A DNA stretch of 64,000 bases from Rheinheimera sp. (lineage in GTDB: Bacteria; Pseudomonadota; Gammaproteobacteria; Enterobacterales; Alteromonadaceae): assembly GCA_008015325.1 (NCBI GenBank), contig SSFI01000084.1, forward strand, positions 30,793-94,792. The letters are read 5' to 3'. A model generated the notes under the pieces. The model searched no databases and had not been told where the DNA came from. It saw only the letters and a program-made list of their open reading frames with translations. Numbering within the stretch: the stretch's first letter is position 1; every line of letters starts with the position of its first letter. This document shows positions 46,689-56,080 of the stretch, in pieces. The position numbers and the translations under genes are program-made.

Positions 46689-49232
46689 GTGCGAACTTTT
46701 ACTCTGTCTTTGTTGATGGCGACTGCATTTTTTCATCCTGCGATACAGGCGCAGACTGCTCCATCGGTCCCGGCGCCGGCGGAGGTACTGGGTTTTGAAC
46801 CGGGTCAGTGGCATGCGCGCCACGACCAGCTCGAAGCTTATTTGCGTGCCGCCGCTGCTGCCGCACCGGATCGCACCCGCTTTGACATTATTGGCCGTAC
46901 GCATGAACAGCGGCCTTTGTTGCAGCTCATTCTGAGTTCCGCTGCCAATATGCAGCGGCTGGAGCAAATCCGCGAAGCGCATCTGGCAGTCAGTCGCGGT
47001 GAAAAACAACCAGATCCGACGCTGCCAGCTATTGTCTGGCTTGGCTACAGTATTCACGGCAATGAAGCCAGCGGCGCCAATGCCTCGTTGCGGGTTGTGC
47101 ATCAGCTGCTAACCTCTACAGATCCGGCCGTCACAAACCTGCTCGATAACAGCATTATTTTACTGCAACCGAGCCTGAATCCGGACGGCAACGACCGTTT
47201 TGCCACCTGGGTTAATATGCATCAGGGCACTGCTCCGGTCGCAGATCCGCAGCATCGGGAGCATGTCGAACCATGGCCTAATGGCCGGCCAAATCATTAT
47301 TGGTTCGACTTGAACCGCGACTGGCTGTTGCTGCAACATCCTGAAAGCCAGGCGCGTATTGCACAGTTTCATCGCTGGCGACCACAAATTGTCGCGGATT
47401 TCCACGAGATGGGTACTAACAGCACCTTCTTTTTCCAGCCTGGAATTCCGAGTCGCAACAGCCCGTTTGCGCCAGAATCGACCGTCAAGCTGACCAACCA
47501 GCTGGCGCAGTTCCACGCGAAGGCGCTGGACGAGGTGAACCGGCTGTATTTCACCGAAGAAGCGTTTGATGATTTTTACGTCGGCAAAGGTTCGACTTAT
47601 CCGGACGTGCACGGCAGTGTTGGTATTTTGTTTGAGCAGGGCAGTAGCCGCGGCCATTTGCAGCAAAGCCTGCAGTTAGAACTGAGCTTCAGTTTTGCCA
47701 TCGACAACCAGTACCGCACGTCGTTTTCAACGCTCAATGGCGCTGTGGCGCATAAACAGGATTTACAACAAGCACAGTATCAGTTTGCGCAAAAATCCAA
47801 AGAGCAGGCCCGGCTGGACCCGGTACGTGGTTATCTGCTACGCGAGCCTGCCGACCAAAGCCGGCTAGCGGCATTGTTGCAGTTGTTAAAACAACACCAA
47901 ATTGCCGCTTACGCGCTGACTGAAGATTTCCAAATCAACGGCAAAACCTTTGAAGCTGGTCACAGTTATTTTGTACCGGTGGAGCAAAGCCAATACAACC
48001 TGATCAAAGCGGCGTTTAACGCCGATACCAATTTCCGCGACAACACTTTTTATGACGTGTCGGCCTGGACCTTGCCATACGCCTACAATATCGATTTTGC
48101 CGCCCGCCGCAAAGCACCGTCAGAACTTGCTGCAGAAGCCTGGGCTCAGCCTGCGGTCGTAGCGCAGCCATTTAGCGACGGGGCATATGCCTATGCACTA
48201 TCTTGGGCTGATCAACAGGCGCCGGTGCAAACTGCGCGTCTTTTGCAGGCCGGCTTCCAGCTCAGAGTGGCGCCGAAAGCATTCAGTGCTGTAACAGCGC
48301 AAGGTATTCAACAGTTTGCCGCAGGGACAGTGCTGTTGCCGGCAGGTTTGCAGGCCGAGGGCTGGCAGCAAAAGCTGGCCACCTTCGCTGCGCAGCAACC
48401 GTTACCTCTGACCGCACTCACTTCAGGCCTGACGCCACAAGGTCAGGATTTGGGCAGCAATCAGGTGAAGCCGCTGATGTTACCGCAAGTGTTATTGGTG
48501 GCTGGCCCTGGTATCAATTCAACCGAAGCCGGTGAGCTCTGGTTTGCCACTGAGCGCTTGGCGGGCGTTTCGCCATCAATGGCGGAGCCGGCGAGGCTGA
48601 AGCGCCTCGATTTGGCGCGCTACAGCCATATTCTGATGCCAGATGGCAACTACAGCAGTTGGGGTGACGCTGAAGTGGCGCAGCTGAAAAACTGGCTGGA
48701 ACAAGGCGGTGTGCTGTGGGCGCAAAAAGCTGCTGTCAGCTGGCTGGCGGAAAAAAATCTGCTGCAAGCCAAACTGAAAAAAGCCAGTGAGTTAAAAGCC
48801 TTAGTGACAATGACAGCACCTGCTTATCAGGACAAAGAACAGCTGGCCGGTCGTCAGCGCATCGCCGGGGCGATTTTCCAGACTGAAGTCGATCTGAGCC
48901 ATCCACTGACTTTTGGTCTGCCGCGCGCGCAACTGCCGGTCTTTAAAAATGACTTGCTGTTGATGGAGTCGGCTGAGCAACCTTTTGTCACTGTGGCCCG
49001 TTATAGCGATCAGACGCAGTTAGCTGGTTATGCTGAGCCCGCACTTGCCAATGCGTTTCGTAATAGCGCCACAGTGCTGGCGCACAATGTTGGCGATGGC
49101 CGCATTGTGGCGATGACCGACAATCCGGTTTTCCGTGGTTATTTCGTTGGCTCAGGCCGGTTATTGGTGAACAGCCTGTATTTTGGCAAGTTGTTCGACT
49201 CCGGTGACGACAGTGGTGATGGCGACGAATAA
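46689..49232 (+). CDS. M14 family zinc carboxypeptidase-like secreted protein
   Basis: An 847-residue protein with a signal peptide (MRTFTLSLLMATAFFHPAIQA). The M14 domain covers about residues 30-330. The zinc-binding H-x-x-E is His123/Glu126 in SIHGNEASG, the substrate-binding Asn/Arg region is in FDLNRDWLLL, and the downstream zinc His is in VADFHEMGT. The C-terminal 500 residues include a class I amidotransferase-like region (VLLVAGPG...) seen in large secreted M14 proteins. It probably trims peptides in the periplasm or medium; substrate unknown. The GTG at 46689 follows AGGAGG by 7 bases. Its 3' end overlaps comF on the other strand by 94 bp. Confidence 0.82.
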   Translation: MRTFTLSLLMATAFFHPAIQAQTAPSVPAPAEVLGFEPGQWHARHDQLEAYLRAAAAAAPDRTRFDIIGRTHEQRPLLQLILSSAANMQRLEQIREAHLAVSRGEKQPDPTLPAIVWLGYSIHGNEASGANASLRVVHQLLTSTDPAVTNLLDNSIILLQPSLNPDGNDRFATWVNMHQGTAPVADPQHREHVEPWPNGRPNHYWFDLNRDWLLLQHPESQARIAQFHRWRPQIVADFHEMGTNSTFFFQPGIPSRNSPFAPESTVKLTNQLAQFHAKALDEVNRLYFTEEAFDDFYVGKGSTYPDVHGSVGILFEQGSSRGHLQQSLQLELSFSFAIDNQYRTSFSTLNGAVAHKQDLQQAQYQFAQKSKEQARLDPVRGYLLREPADQSRLAALLQLLKQHQIAAYALTEDFQINGKTFEAGHSYFVPVEQSQYNLIKAAFNADTNFRDNTFYDVSAWTLPYAYNIDFAARRKAPSELAAEAWAQPAVVAQPFSDGAYAYALSWADQQAPVQTARLLQAGFQLRVAPKAFSAVTAQGIQQFAAGTVLLPAGLQAEGWQQKLATFAAQQPLPLTALTSGLTPQGQDLGSNQVKPLMLPQVLLVAGPGINSTEAGELWFATERLAGVSPSMAEPARLKRLDLARYSHILMPDGNYSSWGDAEVAQLKNWLEQGGVLWAQKAAVSWLAEKNLLQAKLKKASELKALVTMTAPAYQDKEQLAGRQRIAGAIFQTEVDLSHPLTFGLPRAQLPVFKNDLLLMESAEQPFVTVARYSDQTQLAGYAEPALANAFRNSATVLAHNVGDGRIVAMTDNPVFRGYFVGSGRLLVNSLYFGKLFDSGDDSGDGDE

Positions 49233-49975
49233 AGCCAGGTCTGAGTGCCGGGCGCCGGGGTGATCGCCAGTGTGACCACGCCAATCCGCTGCACGCCGGC
49301 CTTTCGCAGCAACCGGCAAAGCTGATTCAGTGTCGCGCCAGTGGTCAGCACGTCGTCAACCAGCAATATCTGTGCGGGTAACATTGTGCCCGCCGACGTT
49401 TTGAGTCTGAACTGTCGGCGCAGCTGAGCCCGGCGCGTACTGGCGCTGGCACCAAGCTGATGCGGCAGATGACTTTGCGCGACAAAAACATGCAACAACG
49501 GCAAGCCGGTGACTGCAGCCACTGTCGCAGCCAGTTGCTGTGACTGATTAAAACCGCGCTCACGCAGCCGTTTTGGATGCACCGGCACATAAGTCACGGC
49601 GGTGAATTGGTCCTGCAAGCGCCAGAGCGGCAGGGCCAGCGCCAGCCGCTGACGTAACAGCTGGCCACAGGCCAATTCCTGCTGTAACTTCCAGGCACTG
49701 ATAAAATGACTCCAGGGCTGCTGATACCAGCTTAAACTCCAGACCGCATCAAACTGCGGCGCCAAAAGCCCACGCCCTATCGCCGGCAGCTGTAACGCAT
49801 CCGCTGTCGCAGGCCAGTGCAAACGGGGTAATGCGGCCTGACAAAAATCACACAACTGAGCGCCGGGCTGATGTACCGGAAAATCACACCATAAACAACA
49901 ATTTGGCAGGCAAAGGTGCAAAAAGCGCTGCAGCAGCTGCTGCAACACAGGCACAATAGTGGTCTGAATGGCCAT
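49139..49975 (-). CDS. ComF family phosphoribosyltransferase-like protein
   Basis: A 278-residue ComF/GntX protein: an N-terminal zinc-ribbon-like cysteine set (CLPNCCLWC ... CDFC) and a C-terminal phosphoribosyltransferase fold with VPVHPKRLRERGFNQSQ and the PRPP loop ILLVDDVLTTGATL. ComF proteins act in DNA uptake in naturally competent bacteria; in E. coli the homolog is next to bioH, as here, where bioH starts 40 bp away on the opposite strand. The C-terminal 30 residues are Ser/Pro/Asn rich and are encoded antisense to the M14 gene; the family usually ends just before this tail. ATG at 49975. Confidence 0.88.
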   Translation of the reverse strand: MAIQTTIVPVLQQLLQRFLHLCLPNCCLWCDFPVHQPGAQLCDFCQAALPRLHWPATADALQLPAIGRGLLAPQFDAVWSLSWYQQPWSHFISAWKLQQELACGQLLRQRLALALPLWRLQDQFTAVTYVPVHPKRLRERGFNQSQQLAATVAAVTGLPLLHVFVAQSHLPHQLGASASTRRAQLRRQFRLKTSAGTMLPAQILLVDDVLTTGATLNQLCRLLRKAGVQRIGVVTLAITPAPGTQTWLYSSPSPLSSPESNNLPKYRLFTNNRPEPTK

Positions 49976-50014
49976 CACAATCCTTGTGATTAAATATTTT
50001 ACATTAATTTAACT

Positions 50015-50776
50015 ATGACGCTGAATGCTGAAAAGACCAAACCAACTGTCGTATTAATCCATGGCTGGGGTTTAAATCATGCGATCTGGCAGCCAGTCGC
50101 CGACGCGCTGGCCGCGGATTATCAGGTGCTGGCGCTGGATTTGCCCGGCTATGGTCTGGCGACGCGTTACCCTGAACCTTATAGCCTGGAAGCCATCACG
50201 GACCAGCTGGCGACGCTAATCCCTGCGCAAAGCTTTGTGCTGGGCTGGTCGCTGGGCGGTTTGGTGGCGACGCAGCTGGCATTGCGTTATCCCGCCAAAG
50301 TACGCTCACTGGCGATAGTCGCCAGCTCGCCGTGTTTTTTACAGCAACCGAATTGGCCTGGTATGAACGCGCAGTTGATGCAGCAGTTCGCTGGTGCTTT
50401 ATCTGCCAATCTGGCTTTAACAGTGGAGCGTTTTCTCGCGATCCAGGCGATGGGCAGCACTACGGCACGGCAAGATATAAAACAACTGAAGCAGGCAGTA
50501 CTGAGCTTGCCATTGCCAGAGGCCGGGGTATTGGCGGCTGGCCTTGAAATTCTGGCTACTACTGATTTACGCCAAGAGCTTGCCAGCCTCAGCATGCCGC
50601 TGTTTTGCTGCTTCGGCCGGCTGGATTCGCTGGTGCCAGTGGCGATGGCCACAATGCTGGCGGAAATAGCGCCACGCGCGCAGATTTCTGTGCTGGCCAA
50701 GGCGTCGCATGCTCCTTTTATTTCTCATCAGGCGGAGTTTTTAGACTGGCTCAGACACTGTTTACGCGCTAAGTAG
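50015..50776 (+). CDS. bioH: Pimeloyl-ACP methyl ester esterase BioH
   Basis: A 253-residue alpha/beta hydrolase (E. coli BioH 256). The nucleophile is Ser79 in GWSLGG; the acid is in FGRLDSLVPV (near residue 205) and the His in KASHAPFISH (near residue 235). The oxyanion region LIHGWGLNHAIW matches BioH. It removes the methyl ester from pimeloyl-ACP and so ends the disguised fatty-acid part of biotin synthesis. It stands divergent from comF, the same neighbourhood as in E. coli, and apart from other bio genes. Confidence 0.93.
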   Translation: MTLNAEKTKPTVVLIHGWGLNHAIWQPVADALAADYQVLALDLPGYGLATRYPEPYSLEAITDQLATLIPAQSFVLGWSLGGLVATQLALRYPAKVRSLAIVASSPCFLQQPNWPGMNAQLMQQFAGALSANLALTVERFLAIQAMGSTTARQDIKQLKQAVLSLPLPEAGVLAAGLEILATTDLRQELASLSMPLFCCFGRLDSLVPVAMATMLAEIAPRAQISVLAKASHAPFISHQAEFLDWLRHCLRAK

Positions 50777-50904
50777 TCACTGTAAAGTTGTTTGGCCGCT
50801 TCCAAGCCGTTAAGGCGGCAGATAATTGCCGCCAAAGTGGCGACTATTTGCCATTTTCCTTGTCTCAACAGCATGAGTTGGTTACTATTTAAGCATAGGT
50901 TCAT
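50728..50904 (-). CDS. Possible small protein, 58 aa, antisense to the bioH end
   Basis: A reading frame of 58 codons from the ATG at 50904, rich in Leu/Ala/Gln and with a helical pattern (NQLMLLRQGKWQIVATLAAI, then GLEAAKQLYSDYLARK). It overlaps the 3' end of bioH by 49 bp on the opposite strand. No good ribosome-binding site is seen. The residue pattern looks more protein-like than the usual antisense shadow, and the 3' 49 bp are the only shared part, so it is listed as a possible gene. Confidence 0.35.
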   Translation of the reverse strand: MNLCLNSNQLMLLRQGKWQIVATLAAIICRLNGLEAAKQLYSDYLARKQCLSQSKNSA

Positions 50905-50921
50905 GTTGTGGAGATCCGTCG

Positions 50922-51221
50922 ATGGAATTACAGTCCGCGTACAGCTCAGGATTGCAGGGTTTGCAGCGCGCATCCAATGGCATTACGGAAGCCAGTGTGA
51001 ACATCAATCGCGAGGCGATTAACCAGCAACGTGCGTTAAATGCCCAGCAAGCTAATACTGCGGCACAGCAGCCGGAACCAGTCCAGCCACAGCCGAAAAC
51101 CCCGGCGCTGGAACAAAGCCTGGTACAGCTCACCACCGAATCCACGTATGCCGAAGCCAATGTGCGGTCGATCAAGACGGCCGACGAAGTGCTCGGCACT
51201 TTGATTGATGTCAGTGCCTGA
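50922..51221 (+). CDS. Flagellar rod/hook-like short protein
   Basis: A 99-residue protein. The start (AYSSGLQGLQRASNGITEAS) and end (LTTESTYAEANVRSIKTADEVLGTLIDV) resemble the N- and C-terminal helices of axial flagellar proteins of the FlgE/FlgG type, joined by a Gln/Pro-rich linker instead of the large central domain. GGAG precedes the ATG. No flagellar operon is nearby. It lies 13 bp before a SprA-type gene, so the two probably form a unit. Function unknown. Confidence 0.65.
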   Translation: MELQSAYSSGLQGLQRASNGITEASVNINREAINQQRALNAQQANTAAQQPEPVQPQPKTPALEQSLVQLTTESTYAEANVRSIKTADEVLGTLIDVSA

Positions 51222-51234
51222 GGACTAAAACAGC

Positions 51235-52170
51235 ATGGCAATCACGTCGGTTTACCCAAATGTCACGCCTTATGTCGGAAATCCGGCAGTGGATCTGGCA
51301 CGCCGGGAAAACCTGAAACGTGACATTATCGAGCCTGTTGCGCAGATGGAACGCAACGCCGCAGAAAAAGGCGTAATTTCCGAAGATAAAAGCCGCAACG
51401 CCCCACAACAGAATAATCCGACCTACACCGATGAGGTAAAAAACCGCGGTACTGAGCTGAAGCAGGCGGTCGAAGGCCGTGCACAGGAACGTGAGCCGGA
51501 CGGGCGTTCTGAGCAGGGCAGTTCAGGCCAATCCGGTTCCGGTCGTGAAGAACAACAAAGCGCCAGTGAACAACGCAAACTGGACGAACTGAAAAAACGT
51601 GATGCGGAAGTCCGGGCGCATGAACAGGCACATGCCAATGCCGGCGGTGATTTAGCTGCTTCGCCGAGTTACGAGTTTGAGTTAGGGCCAGATGGCCGTC
51701 AGTATGCGGTTGGTGGCGAAGTTAATATTGATTTGGCGATGGTGCCCGGCGACCCGCAAGCCACTATCGTTAAAATGCAGAAGGTCAAAGCGGCCGCCTT
51801 GGCACCGGCAGATCCCTCATCGGCGGACCGGCGTGTCGCGGCAGAAGCTACGCAGCGGGTACTGCAAGCTCAGGCTGAATTAGCGCAGCAAAATATCGTT
51901 CTGAATAACCCGCCGGCTGCAGATGCAGATTATTGGCTGGAGCAGGCTGATGAGCAGCAAGCGCAAACCACTGGTTTTAGCCGGACGCAAAACAATACAC
52001 AGCCTGATGCGCAGCAGCTGGAACCAGGACGGCCAGTGAATAAAGGCCCGCAGGTCGAACAGCGCAGCCTCGAGCTGGCGGCATTGATGCAGAAACGCAG
52101 TCAGGTCATCAGTAGTTATTACCAACAGGCGGTGCAGCCGCAGGACAGGCCTTTACTGCTGACTGCCTGA
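51235..52170 (+). CDS. SprA-type putative metalloprotease
   Basis: A 311-residue protein with no clear signal peptide. The central conserved region (about residues 118-210) matches the SprA-related family of putative metalloproteases: RDAEVRAHEQAHANAGG (an H-E-x-x-H-like HEQAH), YEFELGPDGRQYAVGGEV and a following helical stretch ADRRVAAEATQRVLQAQAEL. The flanks are Gln/Ser/Glu-rich and probably disordered. If the HEQAH motif binds zinc it is an unusual peptidase; this is not proven. It is followed by a strong bidirectional terminator. Confidence 0.75.
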   Translation: MAITSVYPNVTPYVGNPAVDLARRENLKRDIIEPVAQMERNAAEKGVISEDKSRNAPQQNNPTYTDEVKNRGTELKQAVEGRAQEREPDGRSEQGSSGQSGSGREEQQSASEQRKLDELKKRDAEVRAHEQAHANAGGDLAASPSYEFELGPDGRQYAVGGEVNIDLAMVPGDPQATIVKMQKVKAAALAPADPSSADRRVAAEATQRVLQAQAELAQQNIVLNNPPAADADYWLEQADEQQAQTTGFSRTQNNTQPDAQQLEPGRPVNKGPQVEQRSLELAALMQKRSQVISSYYQQAVQPQDRPLLLTA

Positions 52171-52201
52171 AGTGAAATCGAAGCCTTTTCATCTTGCGAA
52201 T

Positions 52202-52229
52202 AAAAACGCCGTCATCTGACGGCGTTTTT
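52202..52229. terminator. Bidirectional terminator between the SprA-type gene and tex
   Basis: AAAAACGCCGTCA (52202-52214) and TGACGGCGTTTTT (52217-52229) form a 13-bp stem with T-runs on both strands, serving two convergent genes. Confidence 0.93.
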
Positions 52230-52254
52230 ATTTGGGCGCAGTCAGGTGCTGAAG

Positions 52255-54573
52255 TTATTTCTTCAGCTTGGCCAGTGCTGCGGCAAAAGCATTGCCCATC
52301 GCGGCATTGCCATTGTCTTGCTGGCGTGGTGCGCTTTGCGGACGGTTGCCGCCGGATTTAGCCGGGGCTGATCGCTCTTTCGCACCGCCCGCAGTTTTTG
52401 GTTGTGGCTGCTCGTCCATCCGCATCGTCAGCGCGATGCGTTTCCGTTCAATTTCCACTTCCAGTACTTTGACTTTGACAATATCGCCGGCTTTGACCAC
52501 CTGATGCGGATCCGATACGAATTTATCCGTAAGCGACGAAATGTGGACCAAGCCGTCTTGATGTACCCCAATATCTACAAAAGCCCCAAAGTTGGTGACG
52601 TTCGTGACCACACCTTCCAGCAGCATGCCAGGTTTTAAATCGGCCATAGTCTCTACGCCGTCTTTAAACTGGGCCGTTTTAAACTCCGGCCGCGGGTCGC
52701 GTCCGGGCTTGTCCAGCTCTTTCAGAATGTCGCTAATGGTCGGAATACCAAAATGCTCGTCGGCAAACTCTGCCGGGTTAATTGACTTGAGGAAACTGCT
52801 GTTACCGATCACGGCGTCGACCGGCTGTTGATGTTTGGCCAGAATTTTCTCCACCAGCGGATAAGCTTCCGGGTGCACCGCAGAGGCGTCCAGCGGGTTA
52901 GTGCCGTTATTGATCCGCAGGAAACCGGCGGCCTGTTCAAAGGCTTTAGGCCCCAGTCGCGGTACTTTCAGCAAGTCACGGCGCTGCATAAAACGGCCGT
53001 TGCTGTCGCGGTACATGACGATATTCTGCGCCAGGGTTTTGTTCAGACCGGCGACACGGGCGAGTAGTGCCACTGATGCAGTATTCAGGTCCACGCCGAC
53101 GGCGTTAACACAATCTTCCACTACGGCATCCAGTGATTTGGTCAACAGGCTTTGATTGACGTCGTGCTGATACTGGCCCACACCAATGGCTTTGGGCTCA
53201 ATTTTGACCAGCTCGGCCAGCGGGTCCTGCAGGCGGCGGCCAATCGACACCGCACCACGCAACGAAACGTCCAGATCCGGGAATTCCTGGGCTGCCAGTT
53301 CTGAAGCTGAATACACCGAAGCGCCGGCCTCAGACACCATGATTTTGCTCAGCTGCTGTTCCGGCAGCATTTTAATGACATCGGCCGCCAGTTTATCGGT
53401 TTCGCGGGACGCTGTGCCGTTGCCGATGGCGATCAGTTCGACCTTAAATTGTTTGCAGTAGGCGGCCAGTGTTTTCACTGATTTATCCCACAGGTTTTGC
53501 GGGGCGTGCGGGAAAATGGTGGTGTGGGCGACCAGTTTACCGGTCTGATCTACGACTACAACTTTGACACCGGTGCGCAGGCCCGGGTCGAGGCCCAGTG
53601 TGGCGCGCATGCCGGCAGGAGCCGCCATCAGCAAATCTTTCATATTGCGGGCAAATACGGCTATGGCTTCTTCTTCGGCTTTTTCGCGCAGCTCACCCAG
53701 CAGGTCATTTTCCAGCTGCAAATGCAGTTTCACTTTCCAGGTCCACTGCACCACTGTGCGAATAAAAGCATCGGCTGCGCGGCCTTGCTGACGCAGGTCA
53801 AAATGGCTGGCGACCATTTGTTCGCAGCTGGCGTGGGCGCTGGCTTCATCGGCATCAGGCTGTAATTGCAGGTTCAGGATGCCTTCATTGCGGCCACGGA
53901 ACATTGCCAACGCGCGGTGCGACGGCACGTTTTTCCAAAGCTCGGTATGAGCAAAATAATCACGGAATTTCGCGCCTTCAGTTTCTTTGCCGGCAACGAC
54001 AGTGCTTTTTAACACAGCATGTTGTGCCAGATGACGGCGCAGTTTCGCCAGCAGATTGGCGTCTTCGGCAAAACGCTCCATCAGAATGTATTTAGCGCCG
54101 TCCAGCACCGCTTTGACGTCAGCAAAACCAGCCTCGGCGTTGATGTAGGGCACAGCGGCCTGTTCCGGTACTAAATCGGCGTCAGCCAATAACGCATCGG
54201 CGAGTGGTAACAAACCGCCTTCAATGGCGATTTGGCCTTTGGTACGGCGTTTGGCTTTGTAAGGGCCGTACAAATCTTCCAGCCGGGTTTTATTGTCTGC
54301 GGCCAGAATGTCCTGCTCCAGTGCCGGCGTCAGTTTACCTTGTTCGTTGATGGTGCGCAGAATGACCTGCCGGCGGTCTTCCAGTTCGCGCAGATAGGTC
54401 AGGCGCTGTTCCAGTGTCCGCAGCTGCGTGTCGTCGAGGCCTCCGGTGACTTCTTTGCGGTAACGAGCGATAAAGGGCACTGTGGCGCCTTCATCCAGCA
54501 GCTGAACTGCGGCATTGACCTGATCCGGACGAGCTGCGATTTCGGCAGCGATCTGTTTGATAATCATCGACAT
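52255..54573 (-). CDS. tex: Tex RNA-binding transcription accessory protein
   Basis: A 772-residue Tex protein (E. coli YhgF 773). Order of domains: N-terminal helical HTH-like part, YqgF/RNase H-like domain around residue 330 ([19 protein letters not shown]), helix-hairpin-helix part ([20 protein letters not shown]), and a C-terminal S1 RNA-binding domain ([31 protein letters not shown], split here) followed by a basic tail. Tex acts in transcription and tolerance of stress; its exact biochemical role is debated. It diverges from greB across 173 bp, the same neighbour as in E. coli. Confidence 0.96.
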   Translation of the reverse strand: MSMIIKQIAAEIAARPDQVNAAVQLLDEGATVPFIARYRKEVTGGLDDTQLRTLEQRLTYLRELEDRRQVILRTINEQGKLTPALEQDILAADNKTRLEDLYGPYKAKRRTKGQIAIEGGLLPLADALLADADLVPEQAAVPYINAEAGFADVKAVLDGAKYILMERFAEDANLLAKLRRHLAQHAVLKSTVVAGKETEGAKFRDYFAHTELWKNVPSHRALAMFRGRNEGILNLQLQPDADEASAHASCEQMVASHFDLRQQGRAADAFIRTVVQWTWKVKLHLQLENDLLGELREKAEEEAIAVFARNMKDLLMAAPAGMRATLGLDPGLRTGVKVVVVDQTGKLVAHTTIFPHAPQNLWDKSVKTLAAYCKQFKVELIAIGNGTASRETDKLAADVIKMLPEQQLSKIMVSEAGASVYSASELAAQEFPDLDVSLRGAVSIGRRLQDPLAELVKIEPKAIGVGQYQHDVNQSLLTKSLDAVVEDCVNAVGVDLNTASVALLARVAGLNKTLAQNIVMYRDSNGRFMQRRDLLKVPRLGPKAFEQAAGFLRINNGTNPLDASAVHPEAYPLVEKILAKHQQPVDAVIGNSSFLKSINPAEFADEHFGIPTISDILKELDKPGRDPRPEFKTAQFKDGVETMADLKPGMLLEGVVTNVTNFGAFVDIGVHQDGLVHISSLTDKFVSDPHQVVKAGDIVKVKVLEVEIERKRIALTMRMDEQPQPKTAGGAKERSAPAKSGGNRPQSAPRQQDNGNAAMGNAFAAALAKLKK

Positions 54574-54746
54574 GGCGGTATTGAGTTCCTTGCGACGCAG
54601 CGATAAAGAGCACAGCTGCTGATAAAGTGGCGGCTATTGTCATACGTCAGCGCAAAAAAATCCATCCTGTGACGGCTGACAGCGGCAACGACGCTTGGTA
54701 TAAACCGCGATGGAACAAGCAAAGTCAGGTCGCGGAGCTGTGGCGG

Positions 54747-55256
54747 ATGAAGACAAAAGTACAAGCTAAAACCAAATTGGTCACCCGTGAGGGCTATAAC
54801 CAGCTTAAGGCGGAGCATGACGAACTCTGGTTTAAAAAACGGCCGGAAGTGACCAAAATTGTCAGCTGGGCTGCGAGCTTAGGCGACCGTTCCGAAAATG
54901 CGGACTACACTTTTAATAAGCGTTTATTAAGGCAAATAGACAGCAGAATCAGGTACTTAAGGAAACGTCTCGAAGATTTGCAAATCGTCGATTATTCACC
55001 ACAACAGGCCGGCAAAGTGTTTTTTGGTGCTTGGGTCGAAGTGGAAGACGAAGAGGGCAACATCCTGAAATTCCGCATTGTTGGCCCGGATGAAATTTAT
55101 GGCCGCACCGATTACATCTCGATCGATGCCCCAATGGCACGGGCTTTGTTAAAAAAACAAGTCGACGACAGTGCGGTGGTCACGACGCCAGCCGGCAGTA
55201 AAGAATGGTGGGTAACGGAGATTTATTATCCGCAGCAAGCCGGAGAAACGGATTGA
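54747..55256 (+). CDS. greB: Transcription elongation factor GreB
   Basis: A 169-residue GreB. The N-terminal coiled coil has the basic patch and the acidic tip (LGDRSENADYTFNKRLLRQID), and the C-terminal FKBP-like domain follows (VVEDEEGNILKFRIVGPDE pattern). GreB stimulates RNA cleavage in backtracked RNA polymerase. The ATG at 54747 gives the usual start (MKTKVQAKTKLVTREGY); an upstream in-frame codon is far outside the family. Divergent from tex. Length is slightly above E. coli (158). Confidence 0.95.
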   Translation: MKTKVQAKTKLVTREGYNQLKAEHDELWFKKRPEVTKIVSWAASLGDRSENADYTFNKRLLRQIDSRIRYLRKRLEDLQIVDYSPQQAGKVFFGAWVEVEDEEGNILKFRIVGPDEIYGRTDYISIDAPMARALLKKQVDDSAVVTTPAGSKEWWVTEIYYPQQAGETD

Positions 55257-55320
55257 TTCAGCTGGTAATCAGCTTCAGGCTTTCACTTTAAATACTGTGA
55301 ATTCAGCGCCAGAGGTTGTT

Positions 55321-55608
55321 ATGTCCAGGTATATGTTGTTGTGCTGTGCCTTGTTTTGCGCTCAGGCGCAGGCTGATGATGAAGCCTATCAGCAATGTTT
55401 GTTGCAGTACCAGAGCCAGGTGGAGATCCCGGAAACGGCGGCTTTGGTGCGTAACGCCTGCAACCATGTGCATCGGGAACTGGTGATGTTGCCGCGCAAA
55501 AAGGCCTACTGGCAGTGTGTGCTCGATTATGTGGCGCCGGTAAAAACCCGTGAAGTAATGGCAGATTTATTACAGGTTTGTCGCGAACGGCATGATTTCA
55601 GAAAATAA
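55321..55608 (+). CDS. Small secreted four-cysteine protein (VF_A0006-like)
   Basis: A 95-residue protein with a signal peptide (MSRYMLLCCALFCAQAQA, cleavage before DDEAY). The mature part of about 77 residues has four cysteines (QQC, RNAC, YWQC, QVC), a spacing that should give two disulfides in a small helical bundle. I recall a Vibrio/Shewanella family named VF_A0006 four-cysteine proteins with this look; the match is from memory. AGAGG lies 5 bases before the ATG. Function unknown. Confidence 0.7.
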   Translation: MSRYMLLCCALFCAQAQADDEAYQQCLLQYQSQVEIPETAALVRNACNHVHRELVMLPRKKAYWQCVLDYVAPVKTREVMADLLQVCRERHDFRK

Positions 55609-55647
55609 TATCTTTTAAAATCATGAGGATAAGATTATTTTATCAAG

Positions 55648-55713
55648 TGTGAGCTTTGTCATCTACGTGTCACAAAAATATGCTGGCACTTCAGTGAATG
55701 CCTTCGCTATATT
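55648..55713 (+). promoter_or_regulatory. Candidate promoter and CRP-like site before the small lipoprotein gene
   Basis: TATATT at 55708-55713 is a plausible -10, with a weak -35 around 55684. Upstream, TGTGAGCTTTGTCATC (55648-55663) has a perfect TGTGA half-site and a partial TCACA half-site, like CRP operators. Confidence 0.3.
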
Positions 55714-55757
55714 CAATCCGAACCTTGAGTTCTAAACTCACCTGCGGAGACAGCAAC

Positions 55758-55970
55758 ATGATGAACAAAACTGTATTTACTGTCGTAGCCGTTGCAGCTG
55801 TGTTGCTGAGCGGCTGTGCCACTGTTAAACCTGATTATGCCTTTGTAGTGGACCAGGATCAGGTCACCAAAGCGGATAACCTGAAGCGCCAACAGCGCCA
55901 GGTTGCTCATGTGGTCTGGATAAATCCACCCGTACGCAAAGTGGCATTGGCGGAGCAACCAAAGCCCTGA
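55758..55970 (+). CDS. Small lipoprotein, 70 aa
   Basis: A 70-residue lipoprotein precursor: signal MMNKTVFTVVAVAAVLLSGC with lipobox LLSGC, lipidated Cys20. The mature 50 residues are polar, with KPDYAFVVDQDQVTKADNLK and a Pro-rich end. No known domain. It has its own upstream region with a -10-like TATATT and is followed by a terminator, so it is likely monocistronic. Small lipoproteins like this are common in the Alteromonadales envelope; function unknown. Confidence 0.75.
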   Translation: MMNKTVFTVVAVAAVLLSGCATVKPDYAFVVDQDQVTKADNLKRQQRQVAHVVWINPPVRKVALAEQPKP

Positions 55971-56009
55971 GCCCGCCGCTACAAAACGGAAAGAATTTGT
56001 AACACCTGT

Positions 56010-56042
56010 ACCCGCAATGACTCATCAACATTGCGGGTTTTT
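56010..56042 (+). terminator. Rho-independent terminator before ompR
   Basis: ACCCGCAATG (56010-56019), loop of nine, CATTGCGGGT (56029-56038), then TTTTT. Confidence 0.88.
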
Positions 56043-56080
56043 CGTTTATAGTGGGAAAAATTCTGTGACAAGGATCCATC

